Below, one piece after another: positions 16,778 to 25,587 of a DNA stretch of 64,000 bases. The translations under genes and the position numbers were made by a program. The number at the start of each line of letters is the position of its first letter. The stretch's first letter is position 1. The stretch lies in the NCBI GenBank assembly GCA_023485205.1, contig JAMCZX010000025.1, forward strand, positions 1 to 64,000, read 5' to 3'. This DNA comes from Candidatus Omnitrophota bacterium (GTDB taxonomy: Bacteria; Ratteibacteria; UBA8468; B48-G9; DTJG01). The notes beneath the pieces were generated by a model. That model had not been told where the DNA came from and did no database searches. It saw only the letters and a program-made list of their open reading frames with translations.

Positions 16778-17373
16778 TTCAGAAAGAGGTAAAAAGATTC
16801 TAATATATCATCCCCCTCTTTTTGCAATATTCTTAGTTTTTCATTGAATAAATTATGTCCTGCTGCTGCGGGAATTGCTACAACAAGACCTGCAACTGTG
16901 GAGATAAGAGCCTCTCCAACTCCTGAGGCAACAACAGACATTGATGCAGAGCCTGTCATACCAATGCTATGAAAAGAAAGAAGAAGTCCCCATACAGTTC
17001 CGAGAAGCCCTAAGAATGGAGAAATAGCAGCTGTTAACATTAAAAAAGCCATTCCTTTTTCAAAGGTATAAAATTCCTCCCTGCTTGTTCTTTTTAATAG
17101 ATTTGATATTTTTTCAGGGCTTGGATTGATGTTTTGTTTTTCTTTTAAACTTTTGGAGAGAATTTTTCCCCATACTGAATATTTTGTATTGGTGATTCTT
17201 CCATTATAATAGTTTTTCAAAAAAGTCCTGTTATCTTTTTCAGTTTTTTTATAAAGAAGATGTTTTTCTATTATTATTGCCCATGAATATATGGATAAAA
17301 CCAAAAGAATAATTAAATCCAATTTACCAAGCCAGTCAGAATGCCGCCAGGTTTCAACAAGTATATTTGTCAT
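16774..17373 (-). CDS. tolQ: TolQ/ExbB-family proton channel subunit
   Basis: Three membrane spans are visible: LDLIILLVLSIYSWAIII, then AFLMLTAAISPFLGLLGTVWG and VGEALISTVAGLVVAIPAAA; the last two carry the conserved MotA/TolQ/ExbB signature. I use the ATG at 17373 (199 residues). A GTG at 17409 would add 12 residues but lies inside a dispersed repeat and has no ribosome site. The first gene of tolQ-tolR-tolA-tolB, it powers envelope constriction at division. Its leader contains copy C of the dispersed element. Confidence 0.92.
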   Translation of the reverse strand: MTNILVETWRHSDWLGKLDLIILLVLSIYSWAIIIEKHLLYKKTEKDNRTFLKNYYNGRITNTKYSVWGKILSKSLKEKQNINPSPEKISNLLKRTSREEFYTFEKGMAFLMLTAAISPFLGLLGTVWGLLLSFHSIGMTGSASMSVVASGVGEALISTVAGLVVAIPAAAGHNLFNEKLRILQKEGDDILESFYLFLK

Positions 17374-17400
17374 TTTTTTTAATCTCTTTTCAATTTCATA

Positions 17401-17480
17401 AATATTCACTAAAACAGCGTTTCCGCCTCAAAGACAATCCAAACTTATTTCAAACACCGTTCACTGAGTATTTACCTAAT
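17401..17480 (-). repeat. Dispersed leader element, copy C (short form), 5' of tolQ
   Basis: Read on the minus strand this segment has GAACGGTGTTTGAAAT followed by AAGTTTGGATTGTCTTTGAG, identical over 32 bases to copies A (20.8 kb) and D (55.5 kb). It ends in TTTAGTGAATATTTA, also found at the end of copy A. The 3' arm of the long hairpin is missing. It is in the sense direction relative to tolQ and runs into its start region. Confidence 0.8.
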
Positions 17481-17607
17481 TGTATTATTATAACATATCA
17501 CTACTCTCCCATAAAAATTTCACAAATCAAAACAGCGTTAAATTATAACAAGGGTCCCGTAATTTTCCAACCTTGTCGTTAAGAGCAAATCTAATTGTCG
17601 TTAATCA
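17481..17607. other. Intergenic DNA without recognisable gene
   Basis: AT-rich sequence between the dispersed repeat and the IS remnant. It holds two copies of TTGTCGTTAA (17573-17582 and 17595-17604) and a second AAAACAGCGTT that also occurs inside copy C. This suggests rearranged repeat debris. No coding frame is credible. Confidence 0.4.
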
Positions 17608-17805
17608 GTGTACCGGTTAGCCTGTTGATAGGCTACTTCTTGTTCAAATTTATATCTTGGCATCATATTTAGTAATTGATTAAAAATTGTGTTAATATAT
17701 TTCATGCTGGCCTCTTTTAAGGTTATTTTTTGGATAAATAAATTTTACCTTTTAGGATGTCAGCTTATCAAATTTAATCTTAAATTTTTATTGGACAGTA
17801 GTGAA
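17608..17805 (-). mobile_element. IS4-type left-end remnant (copy 2), inverted relative to copy 1
   Basis: The minus strand matches bases 166-365 nearly base for base: the terminal CACTACTGTCC, the leader and the first 30-odd codons of the transposase (start near 17703), stopping after CCGGTACAC. Only scattered substitutions and small indels distinguish the copies. Nothing of the remaining transposase is present. It is a dead fragment. Confidence 0.8.
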
Positions 17806-17896
17806 TGTAAATATCAAAAATAAGGAAAACAACCTATTTTAAAGAGAACCGTCCAAAGTGCTAACATAATAATGTGAAAAAAGGAGGCATAAGAAG

Positions 17897-18655
17897 ATGG
17901 ATGAGAAATTGTTGAACGAAATGACGCAGGACGAGATAAAGAAAGCTGTAAAAGAAAAATACTCAATTGTGGCAAAAAACCCTTGTGCTGTTTTTAATTT
18001 CCCTGTAGGAAAGGAATTCGCTTTAAAGGTGGGCTATCCCGGAGAAATACTTGATAATCTTCCCCATGCCATGTATGAATCATTCACAGGCGCCAATAAT
18101 CCGCAGTCTTTTGTGGAATTAAAAGACGGAGAGACGGTTTTGGATTTAGGCTGCGGCGCAGGATTAGACCTTTATTTTTATGCAAAATCAGTTGGAGAAA
18201 AAGGTAAGGTCTATGGCGTGGACATTTCTGAAGAAATGGTCAGTAAAGCTGCAAATAATATGAAAACCGCAGGGATTGATAATGTCATAGTTAAATCCGG
18301 ACATTCTGATAACGTTCCTTTCCATGACAATTTCTTTGACGTAGTCGCTTCAAACGGGATTTACAATCTTTCGCCGGATAAAGAAAAAGTCATGCGTGAA
18401 GTTTTCAGAGTGTTGAAACCCGGAGGAAGAACGGTTTTTTGTGAGATAGTTCTGAAAGAACAACTGCCTGAAAATGTAAGAAAGAGCATAGCTGACTGGT
18501 TCAGATGTATCGGTGGTGCTTTGCCTGAAAGCGATTTTTTAACACTTATGGAAAAGGCAGGATTTAAGAACATTGAGGTCATATCAAAAATCAGGAATGC
18601 CCGCACCGGACATAATCTGGCAGTCTGTGCGAATATTCGTGCGTATAAGATGTAA
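17897..18655 (+). CDS. ArsM-like SAM-dependent methyltransferase
   Basis: The class I methyltransferase fold is clear: motif I VLDLGCGAGLDLYFYA, VYGVDISEEMVSKA, VASNGIYNLSPDK and the post-motif RVLKPGGRTVFCE. The C-terminal WFRCIGGALPESDFLTLMEK is characteristic of arsenite methyltransferases (ArsM), where Cys residues bind As(III); Cys is also present in NPCAVF near the N-terminus. No ars operon genes or ArsR repressor adjoin it, so another substrate is possible. A strong SD (AAAGGAGG) precedes the ATG. At 252 residues it is shorter than ArsM proteins with an extra C-terminal domain. Confidence 0.7.
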   Translation: MDEKLLNEMTQDEIKKAVKEKYSIVAKNPCAVFNFPVGKEFALKVGYPGEILDNLPHAMYESFTGANNPQSFVELKDGETVLDLGCGAGLDLYFYAKSVGEKGKVYGVDISEEMVSKAANNMKTAGIDNVIVKSGHSDNVPFHDNFFDVVASNGIYNLSPDKEKVMREVFRVLKPGGRTVFCEIVLKEQLPENVRKSIADWFRCIGGALPESDFLTLMEKAGFKNIEVISKIRNARTGHNLAVCANIRAYKM

Positions 18656-18706
18656 AGAAAATATGAAATATATAAACCGTGCTATAAACATAGGAGGAGA
18701 ACCAAA

Positions 18707-19069
18707 ATGGGTTTAACTCATGTAACAGTAAGTTTAAAGACTGACCATAAAACAAAAGAAAAATACCAGGCAGATTTTTTAGTTGATACCGGCACCACTG
18801 ATTGTTTAGCTCCTGCCTCAAAGTTAAAAAAAGCAGGTATAACTCCGGTTGGAAAGATGGTTTACGAGCTTGCCAATGGGGGAAAAATTGAGTATACATT
18901 TGGCCTGGTAGTAATTGAATTCATGGGGGAAATCACTGCCGGCAGGGTTATATTTGGTCCCGAAGACACAGAACCTCTGTTGGGAGTAACAGCCTTGGAA
19001 TCGGTTGGTATTTTAGTTGATCCTGTCAAACAAACCATAAAACGAATGCCGGCAATTCCCTTAAAGTAA
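18707..19069 (+). CDS. Retropepsin-like (clan AA) aspartic protease
   Basis: The 120 residues contain the single active-site motif FLVDTGTTDCLAP and the late hydrophobic-Gly element LLGVTALESVGILVDP, the two landmarks of retropepsin-like monomers that work as dimers. No signal peptide or membrane span is seen, so it is probably cytoplasmic. AGGAGGAG lies upstream of the ATG. It follows the ArsM-like gene by about 50 bases on the same strand and may share its transcript. The target is unknown. Confidence 0.8.
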   Translation: MGLTHVTVSLKTDHKTKEKYQADFLVDTGTTDCLAPASKLKKAGITPVGKMVYELANGGKIEYTFGLVVIEFMGEITAGRVIFGPEDTEPLLGVTALESVGILVDPVKQTIKRMPAIPLK

Positions 19070-19310
19070 CCGACCGTGAATATTTTTTCCGGTACCTGAC
19101 TTATAATCCTGTAATCCTCAGTAAACAATTTTGGCAATAGTTCAGCACTTTTACTTTTTTTAAAAATTTGATTTGACAGAAAAAAACATGTATGCTTAAA
19201 TACTTCTAAAGTCATACTATTATAAAGTAATTTTAATCTAACTATTGCTAACCAACTGTTTAACAGGTATAATTTTAATATACAATATCTTTACGAGGAG
19301 GTGAGAAAAG

Positions 19311-19958
19311 ATGAATAGAAGAAAAAATGGTTTTACACTTATAGAGCTCCTGGTGGTAATTGCCATCATAGCGATTCTTGCAGCAATGTTGCTACCTGCT
19401 CTGGCAAAAGCAAGAGAAAAAGCAAGACAGGCAGTGGATATGAATAACTTAAAACAATGGGGAATAGCCACTCAGATGTATTTAAATGATTATAATGACC
19501 ATATGCCCCCTTCCAATAATTTACTAAATCTTAATTGCTGGTATACTGCTTTATATAATTATGTGTCTGGAACCCCATATACATTTACTGACCCTAACGC
19601 ATGGAACTGGCCGCAAAATGTTCTGGCTTTTAAATTACACTACTGTCCGCAGGTAAATCCTAATGGCACAGGACCAGATTGGTATTATACTCCTTACGCT
19701 TCCAATAATTGGATGTCGAACGAAATAATAGAACAGGTTCCACATCCATCCGAAGCCATATGGATGTTGGATGGTTACAATCCCCATGGTTGGGGTCCTT
19801 ATTCTGGAACTGACTATCCAGATACCGGAGCATTACTCCCATCATTTAGTTTTTTTGGAGGAACCGATTACCTTTATGCGGATGGACATGTAGCATGGAG
19901 TAAGGAACCTTTAGCACACTGGGACCTTATGGTAGAAGCAGTAGGCTGGCACTGGTAA
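19311..19958 (+). CDS. Type II/IV pseudopilin-like protein, DUF1559-like
   Basis: MNRRKNG is followed by [16 protein letters not shown], a short normal prepilin leader cleaved after Gly7. After one membrane helix and an amphipathic region ([18 protein letters not shown]), the 215-residue protein ends with [20 protein letters not shown], the DGHV signature of DUF1559-type proteins. GAGGAGGTG provides the ribosome site. It opens a plus-strand run of secreted proteins and a GntR/LacI regulator, mirroring the cluster at 1.3-9.2 kb. No type II secretion or pilus assembly genes are nearby, so it probably uses machinery encoded elsewhere. Confidence 0.82.
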   Translation: MNRRKNGFTLIELLVVIAIIAILAAMLLPALAKAREKARQAVDMNNLKQWGIATQMYLNDYNDHMPPSNNLLNLNCWYTALYNYVSGTPYTFTDPNAWNWPQNVLAFKLHYCPQVNPNGTGPDWYYTPYASNNWMSNEIIEQVPHPSEAIWMLDGYNPHGWGPYSGTDYPDTGALLPSFSFFGGTDYLYADGHVAWSKEPLAHWDLMVEAVGWHW

Positions 19959-20013
19959 TAATTTAACAGATTTTCTCCAAACAATGGGGTAGACTTAATA
20001 AGATAGAGGATAT

Positions 20014-20730
20014 ATGGGAAACAAATTGAGTGTGAATATAATAGGGAAATTATTTTTAGGAATTCTTGTTTTGTTTATTCTATCTGCACGGACGTATAGT
20101 GCACAGAACAGGTCAAGAATTGTGACAAAAAATGATGGAGATTTTGGAGTATTAAACGGGAAAGGGAACGAAGTGTTGACAGGTGTTTGGTATTATGACG
20201 GGTGGGGTAAACAAACCCGTACAGTCACTAATCCGAAATGGGAAGTGTCCGGAGGGAATCTGGTTTATACGTGCAGAGGGGTATGGCAAAAAACCAGCCT
20301 GACGGATTTTCCTATCAAGTATTCCCTTAAAGAAGTGTTGTCTGATAATAATACTTCTTTCAATATCTTCTGGAAATTTGAATCTGAGGGAAATGGTTCA
20401 GCGGGTTTTTTCATGCCACTGTGGTCATTACCATTTAACAAATATGATAATAGTCCGGTTTTTGTATGGGTAAAAGGAAGAAAGCAAAAAATTGTGCTGA
20501 TTTCCGGGAATAAATCGTATAAACAAATGGGACCGGTTTTCAACAAAACGAAATTTGTCCTTTTCACTGGAGAAAAAATCACTCTTAAAGTTCATGGTAT
20601 GAAAGCATGCTGGCAACGAGCTGATGGAAGTAATTTTCGCATTTTTTTAAGCTTTACCAGAAATTGGATAGATGGAAAGAAAGTTGATTGTGGGTTTAAA
20701 CTGACTATTTCACCTGCTGGAAGTAAATAA
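20014..20730 (+). CDS. Secreted hypothetical protein
   Basis: The 238-residue product has a signal peptide (about 1-29) beginning MGNKLSVNIIGKLF; the leader of the gene at 20938 begins MRNKLSVNGLRKVL, so the two leaders share an origin. The mature part is predicted mostly beta (GGNLVYTCRGVW, FNIFWKFESEGNGSAGFFMP, PVFVWVKGRKQKIVLISGN), like a carbohydrate-binding jelly roll. I do not recognise the family. An AGAGGA site precedes the ATG. It lies between the pseudopilin and LamG genes and probably belongs to the same glycan-use module. Confidence 0.6.
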   Translation: MGNKLSVNIIGKLFLGILVLFILSARTYSAQNRSRIVTKNDGDFGVLNGKGNEVLTGVWYYDGWGKQTRTVTNPKWEVSGGNLVYTCRGVWQKTSLTDFPIKYSLKEVLSDNNTSFNIFWKFESEGNGSAGFFMPLWSLPFNKYDNSPVFVWVKGRKQKIVLISGNKSYKQMGPVFNKTKFVLFTGEKITLKVHGMKACWQRADGSNFRIFLSFTRNWIDGKKVDCGFKLTISPAGSK

Positions 20731-20777
20731 TCACTTTTTACATGGATGGTTTTATATAACTATTACAGAAAATACTT

Positions 20778-20920
20778 AGTGAACGATGTTTGAAATAAGT
20801 TTGGATTGTCTTTGAGGCTTTGTTTGAAAGAATGTTTTTACAAAGAAGAGAAGAGCAATCCAGAACTTATTCCCTACTTCAGCTCAGTCCATTATTAACA
20901 CTGTTTAGTGAATATTTACC
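20778..20920 (+). repeat. Dispersed leader element, copy A (long form), 5' of LamG gene
   Basis: It starts AGTGAACGATGTTTGAAAT, contains AAGTTTGGATTGTCTTTGAG (from 20797) and ends TTTAGTGAATATTTACC. Arms AAGTTTGGATTG (20797-20808) and CAATCCAGAACTT (20846-20858) pair with one bulge, and an inner stem CTTTGT/ACAAAG pairs inside. The element stands in sense orientation just before the SD and ATG at 20938. Confidence 0.8.
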
Positions 20921-20937
20921 TATTACAAGGGGGATAT

Positions 20938-22257
20938 ATGCGGAATAAATTGAGCGTGAATGGATTACGTAAAGTATTGTTAGTAATTCTTATTTTATCT
21001 GTTATATATGTTCAATATGGTCTTGCCGGAACAGAAAATTTTGCCAGAGCTGAAAATTTACTGAAAAATTCATCTTTTCTGAAATCTACTAATCCGGGTT
21101 TTCCTGATTACTGGGCTGGCCAATCAGGGTGGAGACCAAAAGCTCATCAATTAGTGGGCAGTGGTTTTATTTCAGGCACAAAAAGTATGGAAATATCCAA
21201 TCTTGATGGACATTCTACAAGTTTTTTCAGCAGTAATTATGGATGGTCTCCCGGGGCGCCAGGAACAGTTTATACCTTTGCAGTCTATTTGAAATCCAAC
21301 CCTGCAGGACTTTCCGCTCTTATAGGCAGTGATAGCCTAAAAACAAAAAAAGTTATGGTTACCTCCAAATGGAAAAGGTATATTATTTCTGCTCCATTGA
21401 AATCTGTTGGTGGATATGCTGGTAATTTTTTGATTATAACAATTACCCTTCCAAACGGTCAAAAAACAGGTTCTCTTTTTATTAATTACCCTGTGCTTGT
21501 CAGAGGAAAAGAAGCAGCATTACCAGATTCCCCGCTTATTCATAAAACACAAAGTTCCAGTGTGGTAAAGACAGAGAACAAAGAAACAATTCTGAAAAAT
21601 CTTAAAAAATATCTGATTGGCCAGTGGGATACTGGAAAAACAGATGGAAAAGATAAAAATGGAAATGTAATTATTAAGGATGAAAGTAATAACGGAAATA
21701 ATGGAGTGGTTTTTGGAACTCCTTCATGGATATACACTAAATATGGGTCAACACTATACTTTAACGGCAAAACTTATATCTCTATACCATATTCCTCAAG
21801 TCTTGATGGAAAAAAAGATGCTTTAAGTTTTGAACTTGTTCTTAAGCCGAATTCAGGTAAAACAATGAATATTTTTGAAAAAGGTATGCAGTGGGGTGGT
21901 TATGCCCTACGGATTAATTATGGTCATTTTGTTCCAATTATCTCTTCCTGGAAGTTTGCCTCTGGGCCAACTGTCATGCCAATTGCACAAGATATTGTTG
22001 TGACCTTCAAAAAACCTATAGTTGAGTTTTATCTTAATGGCAAACTTACCGATAAAAGCACAATAGACTATAGCATTGACCCTCAAGCAGGTCAGATGCA
22101 TATCATGATTGGAGGTTTTGACCTCTGGAATAAAAAAGAAGGGTATCATCCTGTCCCGGGTTTTAAGGGTTGGATTAAGCTGATAAGGATTTATGATGCG
22201 GCTTTAACACCTGAAGAAGTTATGTTTCTGCATGAACGCCTGCTTGTAATTAAATAG
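20938..22257 (+). CDS. Secreted protein with CBM-like and LamG (concanavalin A-like) domains
   Basis: I start at the ATG at 20938, preceded by AAGGGGG; an ATG 30 bases upstream lacks a site. The 439-residue protein has a signal peptide (to about residue 27). A galactose-binding-like jelly roll follows (LLKNSSFLKSTNPGFPDYW). From about residue 220 comes a LamG/laminin-G-3 domain with QWDTGKTDGKDKNG, NNGVVFGTPSWIYTKYGSTL and the YFNGKTYISIP strand. LamG modules bind glycans at the cell surface or on secreted enzymes. No catalytic domain is visible. Copy A of the dispersed element forms its 5' leader. Confidence 0.75.
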   Translation: MRNKLSVNGLRKVLLVILILSVIYVQYGLAGTENFARAENLLKNSSFLKSTNPGFPDYWAGQSGWRPKAHQLVGSGFISGTKSMEISNLDGHSTSFFSSNYGWSPGAPGTVYTFAVYLKSNPAGLSALIGSDSLKTKKVMVTSKWKRYIISAPLKSVGGYAGNFLIITITLPNGQKTGSLFINYPVLVRGKEAALPDSPLIHKTQSSSVVKTENKETILKNLKKYLIGQWDTGKTDGKDKNGNVIIKDESNNGNNGVVFGTPSWIYTKYGSTLYFNGKTYISIPYSSSLDGKKDALSFELVLKPNSGKTMNIFEKGMQWGGYALRINYGHFVPIISSWKFASGPTVMPIAQDIVVTFKKPIVEFYLNGKLTDKSTIDYSIDPQAGQMHIMIGGFDLWNKKEGYHPVPGFKGWIKLIRIYDAALTPEEVMFLHERLLVIK

Positions 22258-22287
22258 AAATTTTAATTATTAACCATAGGAGATGAT

Positions 22288-24417
22288 ATGAAAAATATAA
22301 AATTTTTTGTTTTCATAAGGTTGTGGTTATTGTGTCTTGGCTTATCAGTAATAGCAACAAGTTCTTTATGTTTGGCCGCAGAAAACACTGGTTTTCTGCC
22401 AAAAGCCAAAATAGGTTTTCTTATCGGACCACCTCCCAAAATGGATGGTACTTTGAATTCCCCTGCATGGAAACATGCAACAGTAATAACAAATTTTGTC
22501 CTTTCCAAGACTGGAAAAACTGAATTAGCAAAGAATCAAACAAAAGTATACCTATTAAGGAGTAATAAAGTAATTTACATCGGAGCAAAATGTTTTGATA
22601 GCAATATGAAAAATATTTCATCAGGCGGATGGTTTGAAATTTTCATAGCTGATACACACTTATATACATATTATCATTTTTGGATACATCCTGATGGTAG
22701 TACAGGACAGGATGGAACCCCGGGAATTTTTCTTACAAAGGCTCCACATTGGCAGGGGAAAACCTCTATTCATAAATACTTCTGGGCCGCTGAGATGGCA
22801 ATTCCATTTTACAATTTTTCCTCAGATGCCAAATTCCTTGATACAAACACATGGCGGTTTAATGTATGCAGAGAAAAATTTTCAGCGCCGGCAGAGAACA
22901 GTCAATGGTCTAATACAGGTGGCTATTTTCATGTTCCTGAAAAATTCGGATTTTTATCCGGTATGAAAGGGGTTGATTTCACTCAGCCGGCAGAAACATC
23001 ATTAGAAACAGCAACTTCCAGCTGGCATTCTGAACCTATGGCAGGATACCACTTTCCGAATTATATGATTCTTAATAGAAATTATTACACAAGGGAAAAA
23101 CAGGCATCTCTGGAAATACATCTTAGCAATTCCACTCTAAAGAAAATCAAAGGAAAATTTAATCTTGATATAGTTATAAAGAATTACCAGGACAGGGTAA
23201 TTTTTAAACACAGGAAATATTATCAGCCTGCCAAATTTTTATTTGAGAACTTCAAAATTACAAACATGTATATTGGAAATTATAATGTTAGTGCATCCCT
23301 GGAATCAAACGGGAACAGGATTGCATATTTCAGTGAGTCATTGAAAAAATTACCATTTCATCCTGGAGAGGTAAAAATTAACCGCTTTACAAGAATGCTT
23401 TTGGTGAATAATAAACCTTTCATACCTCTTATATGTGAAGTAGAAATGTGGGGCAATAAATTTGCAGGTTCAAACGTTCCTGCCAATAGTATTGAAATTG
23501 CGGCTAAGAAATCCGGATTTAATACATTTTGTCCATGGGGGGCATACTCAAAAAGCGCTATTGATACATTTAATAAATATGGACTAAAGGTCATTCTTAC
23601 CCCTCAGTTAAGTCCATTATGGGCGGGTCAAACAGGACAGAAACTGACCAATACTATGATTAAAAATTTTAAAGAATACAAGGATTCCCCCAATCTTTTG
23701 GCATGGGATACTGCCGATGAAGGAAATCTTGGAGGGACAACACAACAATTCAAACAACGGTTTAAGATTCTTAAGGAAATAGACCCGTATCATCCTATTT
23801 TTCAAAACTATGCGGGTTGGGAAGTTGGTTATGGCGGACCAGGCGGACTGAACAGTTCGGATATATATTGTGCTGATTATGGTGGAGGTGGATTGATAGA
23901 TGCGGTTAATGTTGATGCAATTCCCCGTGGTGTGCCTGCTCTTTCTCTTGCAAGCTGGATATCCCCTCCGGAAGCAGTCTGTTATCCGACTCCTTCTGAA
24001 ACTATAGAGTGGGCTTACAATGTCATAATACACGGTGCAGCAGGAGGTTTCTGGTGGGGTGCGCATAATGGAAGACCACCTATCCCAGGGTTGTGGAAAG
24101 CCGTAATGCAGCTGCGAAAAGAATTTGATTATCTTGCGCCAATTTTGGATACAATACCTCCGGCTATTCATATTGAATGTAATAATTCATTTATCAATTT
24201 TACAGTCAGAAAATATAAAGGGAACTACTATTTAATTACAGTGAATACTTCGGTAAAACCGCAGAAGGCAATTTTCAGACTGGATAATTCCAAAATTTCA
24301 TCAAATGGAACATCAAAAATACTTTTCAGCAAAAAAAATATAATATATACTAAACATCTTCTTGATATACCTTACAATGGACTTCAACGGAAAGTTCTTA
24401 AGATTGCAGGATTATAA
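22288..24417 (+). CDS. Secreted multi-domain putative glycoside hydrolase with CBM9-like domain
   Basis: Of 709 residues, about 1-30 are a signal peptide. Residues about 40-220 resemble CBM9-type sugar-binding domains (PPPKMDGTLNSPAWKHAT and the WRFNVCREKF strand). A beta-sandwich linker follows. From about residue 370 an N-terminal strand RMLLVNNKPFIPLICEVEMW opens a TIM barrel with GFNTFCPWG, GLKVILTPQLSPLW and LLAWDTADEGN; Glu478 in that last motif is a candidate acid/base. The end is a short beta-sandwich. The layout resembles GH2/GH42-like enzymes, but no family is assigned. AGGAG precedes the ATG. It lies between the LamG gene and the regulator. Confidence 0.65.
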   Translation: MKNIKFFVFIRLWLLCLGLSVIATSSLCLAAENTGFLPKAKIGFLIGPPPKMDGTLNSPAWKHATVITNFVLSKTGKTELAKNQTKVYLLRSNKVIYIGAKCFDSNMKNISSGGWFEIFIADTHLYTYYHFWIHPDGSTGQDGTPGIFLTKAPHWQGKTSIHKYFWAAEMAIPFYNFSSDAKFLDTNTWRFNVCREKFSAPAENSQWSNTGGYFHVPEKFGFLSGMKGVDFTQPAETSLETATSSWHSEPMAGYHFPNYMILNRNYYTREKQASLEIHLSNSTLKKIKGKFNLDIVIKNYQDRVIFKHRKYYQPAKFLFENFKITNMYIGNYNVSASLESNGNRIAYFSESLKKLPFHPGEVKINRFTRMLLVNNKPFIPLICEVEMWGNKFAGSNVPANSIEIAAKKSGFNTFCPWGAYSKSAIDTFNKYGLKVILTPQLSPLWAGQTGQKLTNTMIKNFKEYKDSPNLLAWDTADEGNLGGTTQQFKQRFKILKEIDPYHPIFQNYAGWEVGYGGPGGLNSSDIYCADYGGGGLIDAVNVDAIPRGVPALSLASWISPPEAVCYPTPSETIEWAYNVIIHGAAGGFWWGAHNGRPPIPGLWKAVMQLRKEFDYLAPILDTIPPAIHIECNNSFINFTVRKYKGNYYLITVNTSVKPQKAIFRLDNSKISSNGTSKILFSKKNIIYTKHLLDIPYNGLQRKVLKIAGL

Positions 24418-24447
24418 AATATTTAAAAATATTAAGTTAACACGAAC

Positions 24448-25587
24448 ATGGATAAAGACAGATTAAAAATAAGGGTTCTTTCCAAAACCGAACAGATAGT
24501 GGAATATTTACGGAAACAGATTCTCATCGGTGAATTAAAACCGGATAATCAGGTAATGTCAGAAACTAAATTAGCTAAATTATTTGGAATAGGTACAATC
24601 ACAGTCAGAAGAGCATTTTCAGAATTAGAAGCAGAAGGGCTGATATACAGGATACAGGGAAAAGGAACATTTGTTCACAGTCCAGCGATGGATAAAACAG
24701 GTCGTCTTGGTGTAATTGTATATCACTGCGATAATCCTTATTATGCGAAAATCATTCGTTCAATAGAAAATTACGCAAATACTGAGGGATATAACATTAT
24801 CCTCTGCAACAGCAGTGGTAATTTAGAAAAAGAAACCTTTTATATTAGCCGGATTATGTCTGAAGTTGATGGTTTCCTTATATGTCCTGCATGCCGAAAT
24901 GGAAAGACCTTATCCACAGGTGTACATACACTAATAGCTAAAAAAAAACCATTCGTACTAATGGCAAGTGTTCCCCAATGGGTAGAAAAAGCAAGCGGAA
25001 TAAACTATGTAATTCCTGATGATTTCCAGTCCGGTTATTTTGCAACAAAGCATTTAATTGAAAATGGATACCAGAAAATATATTTTTTAGCGCCTGCTGA
25101 ATTGCTTAAAATGAATTCTATCCACAAACGTTTGGCGGGCTGCAAGAAAGCAATTAAAGAAAACGGATTGACTTCTTCCACTCTTCATATTTTAAAAACA
25201 ACAGGAGATGATGAATTCCAGGGATACACAGAAGATGGTTATAAAGCATCTGAACATATTATGGATTTGCTTCAGGAACATTCGGCAGTGTTGTGTAGCG
25301 GAGACTCGCTGGCAATAGGACTTTTGAAAGGATTGAAAGAACATGGAGTAAAAGTTCCTGAAGACGTAGGTGTTTGTGGAAATGACGATATTGAGATTGC
25401 TTCGCACTGGGGTATTGAGCTAACAACCATATCTCATCCAACTTCCATAATTTCCGAAAAAAGTTTGGAGATTTTACTGAAAAATATCCGGATGTCAAAT
25501 GTAAAGATGATTGAAGAACACTGTGTAGTTTCTGTAAAGTTACATAGAAGAAATACGACTGAACAAATAGCGGTTGCTGTAACATAA
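24448..25587 (+). CDS. GntR-type wHTH fused to LacI-type sensor domain (AraR-like regulator)
   Basis: Residues about 8-75 form the GntR winged helix (TEQIVEYLRKQILIGELKP, ETKLAKLFGIGTITVRRAFS, GKGTFVHSP). The remaining 300 residues are a LacI-type ligand domain: GRLGVIVYHCDNPYYAKIIR, VLCSGDSLAIGLLKGLKEHG, DVGVCGNDDIEIAS. It shares architecture with the regulator at 8161 but little detailed sequence, so the two probably answer to different sugars. Its stop codon overlaps the next start by one base, coupling it to the NodB-like gene. I see no strong SD before the ATG. Confidence 0.85.
   Translation: MDKDRLKIRVLSKTEQIVEYLRKQILIGELKPDNQVMSETKLAKLFGIGTITVRRAFSELEAEGLIYRIQGKGTFVHSPAMDKTGRLGVIVYHCDNPYYAKIIRSIENYANTEGYNIILCNSSGNLEKETFYISRIMSEVDGFLICPACRNGKTLSTGVHTLIAKKKPFVLMASVPQWVEKASGINYVIPDDFQSGYFATKHLIENGYQKIYFLAPAELLKMNSIHKRLAGCKKAIKENGLTSSTLHILKTTGDDEFQGYTEDGYKASEHIMDLLQEHSAVLCSGDSLAIGLLKGLKEHGVKVPEDVGVCGNDDIEIASHWGIELTTISHPTSIISEKSLEILLKNIRMSNVKMIEEHCVVSVKLHRRNTTEQIAVAVT

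Noticed and set aside
17374..17409. GTG start of tolQ inside the repeat
   Set aside because: It adds 12 residues encoded by repeat-derived DNA and has no SD; the ATG at 17373 gives the usual TolQ N-terminus. It cannot be excluded.
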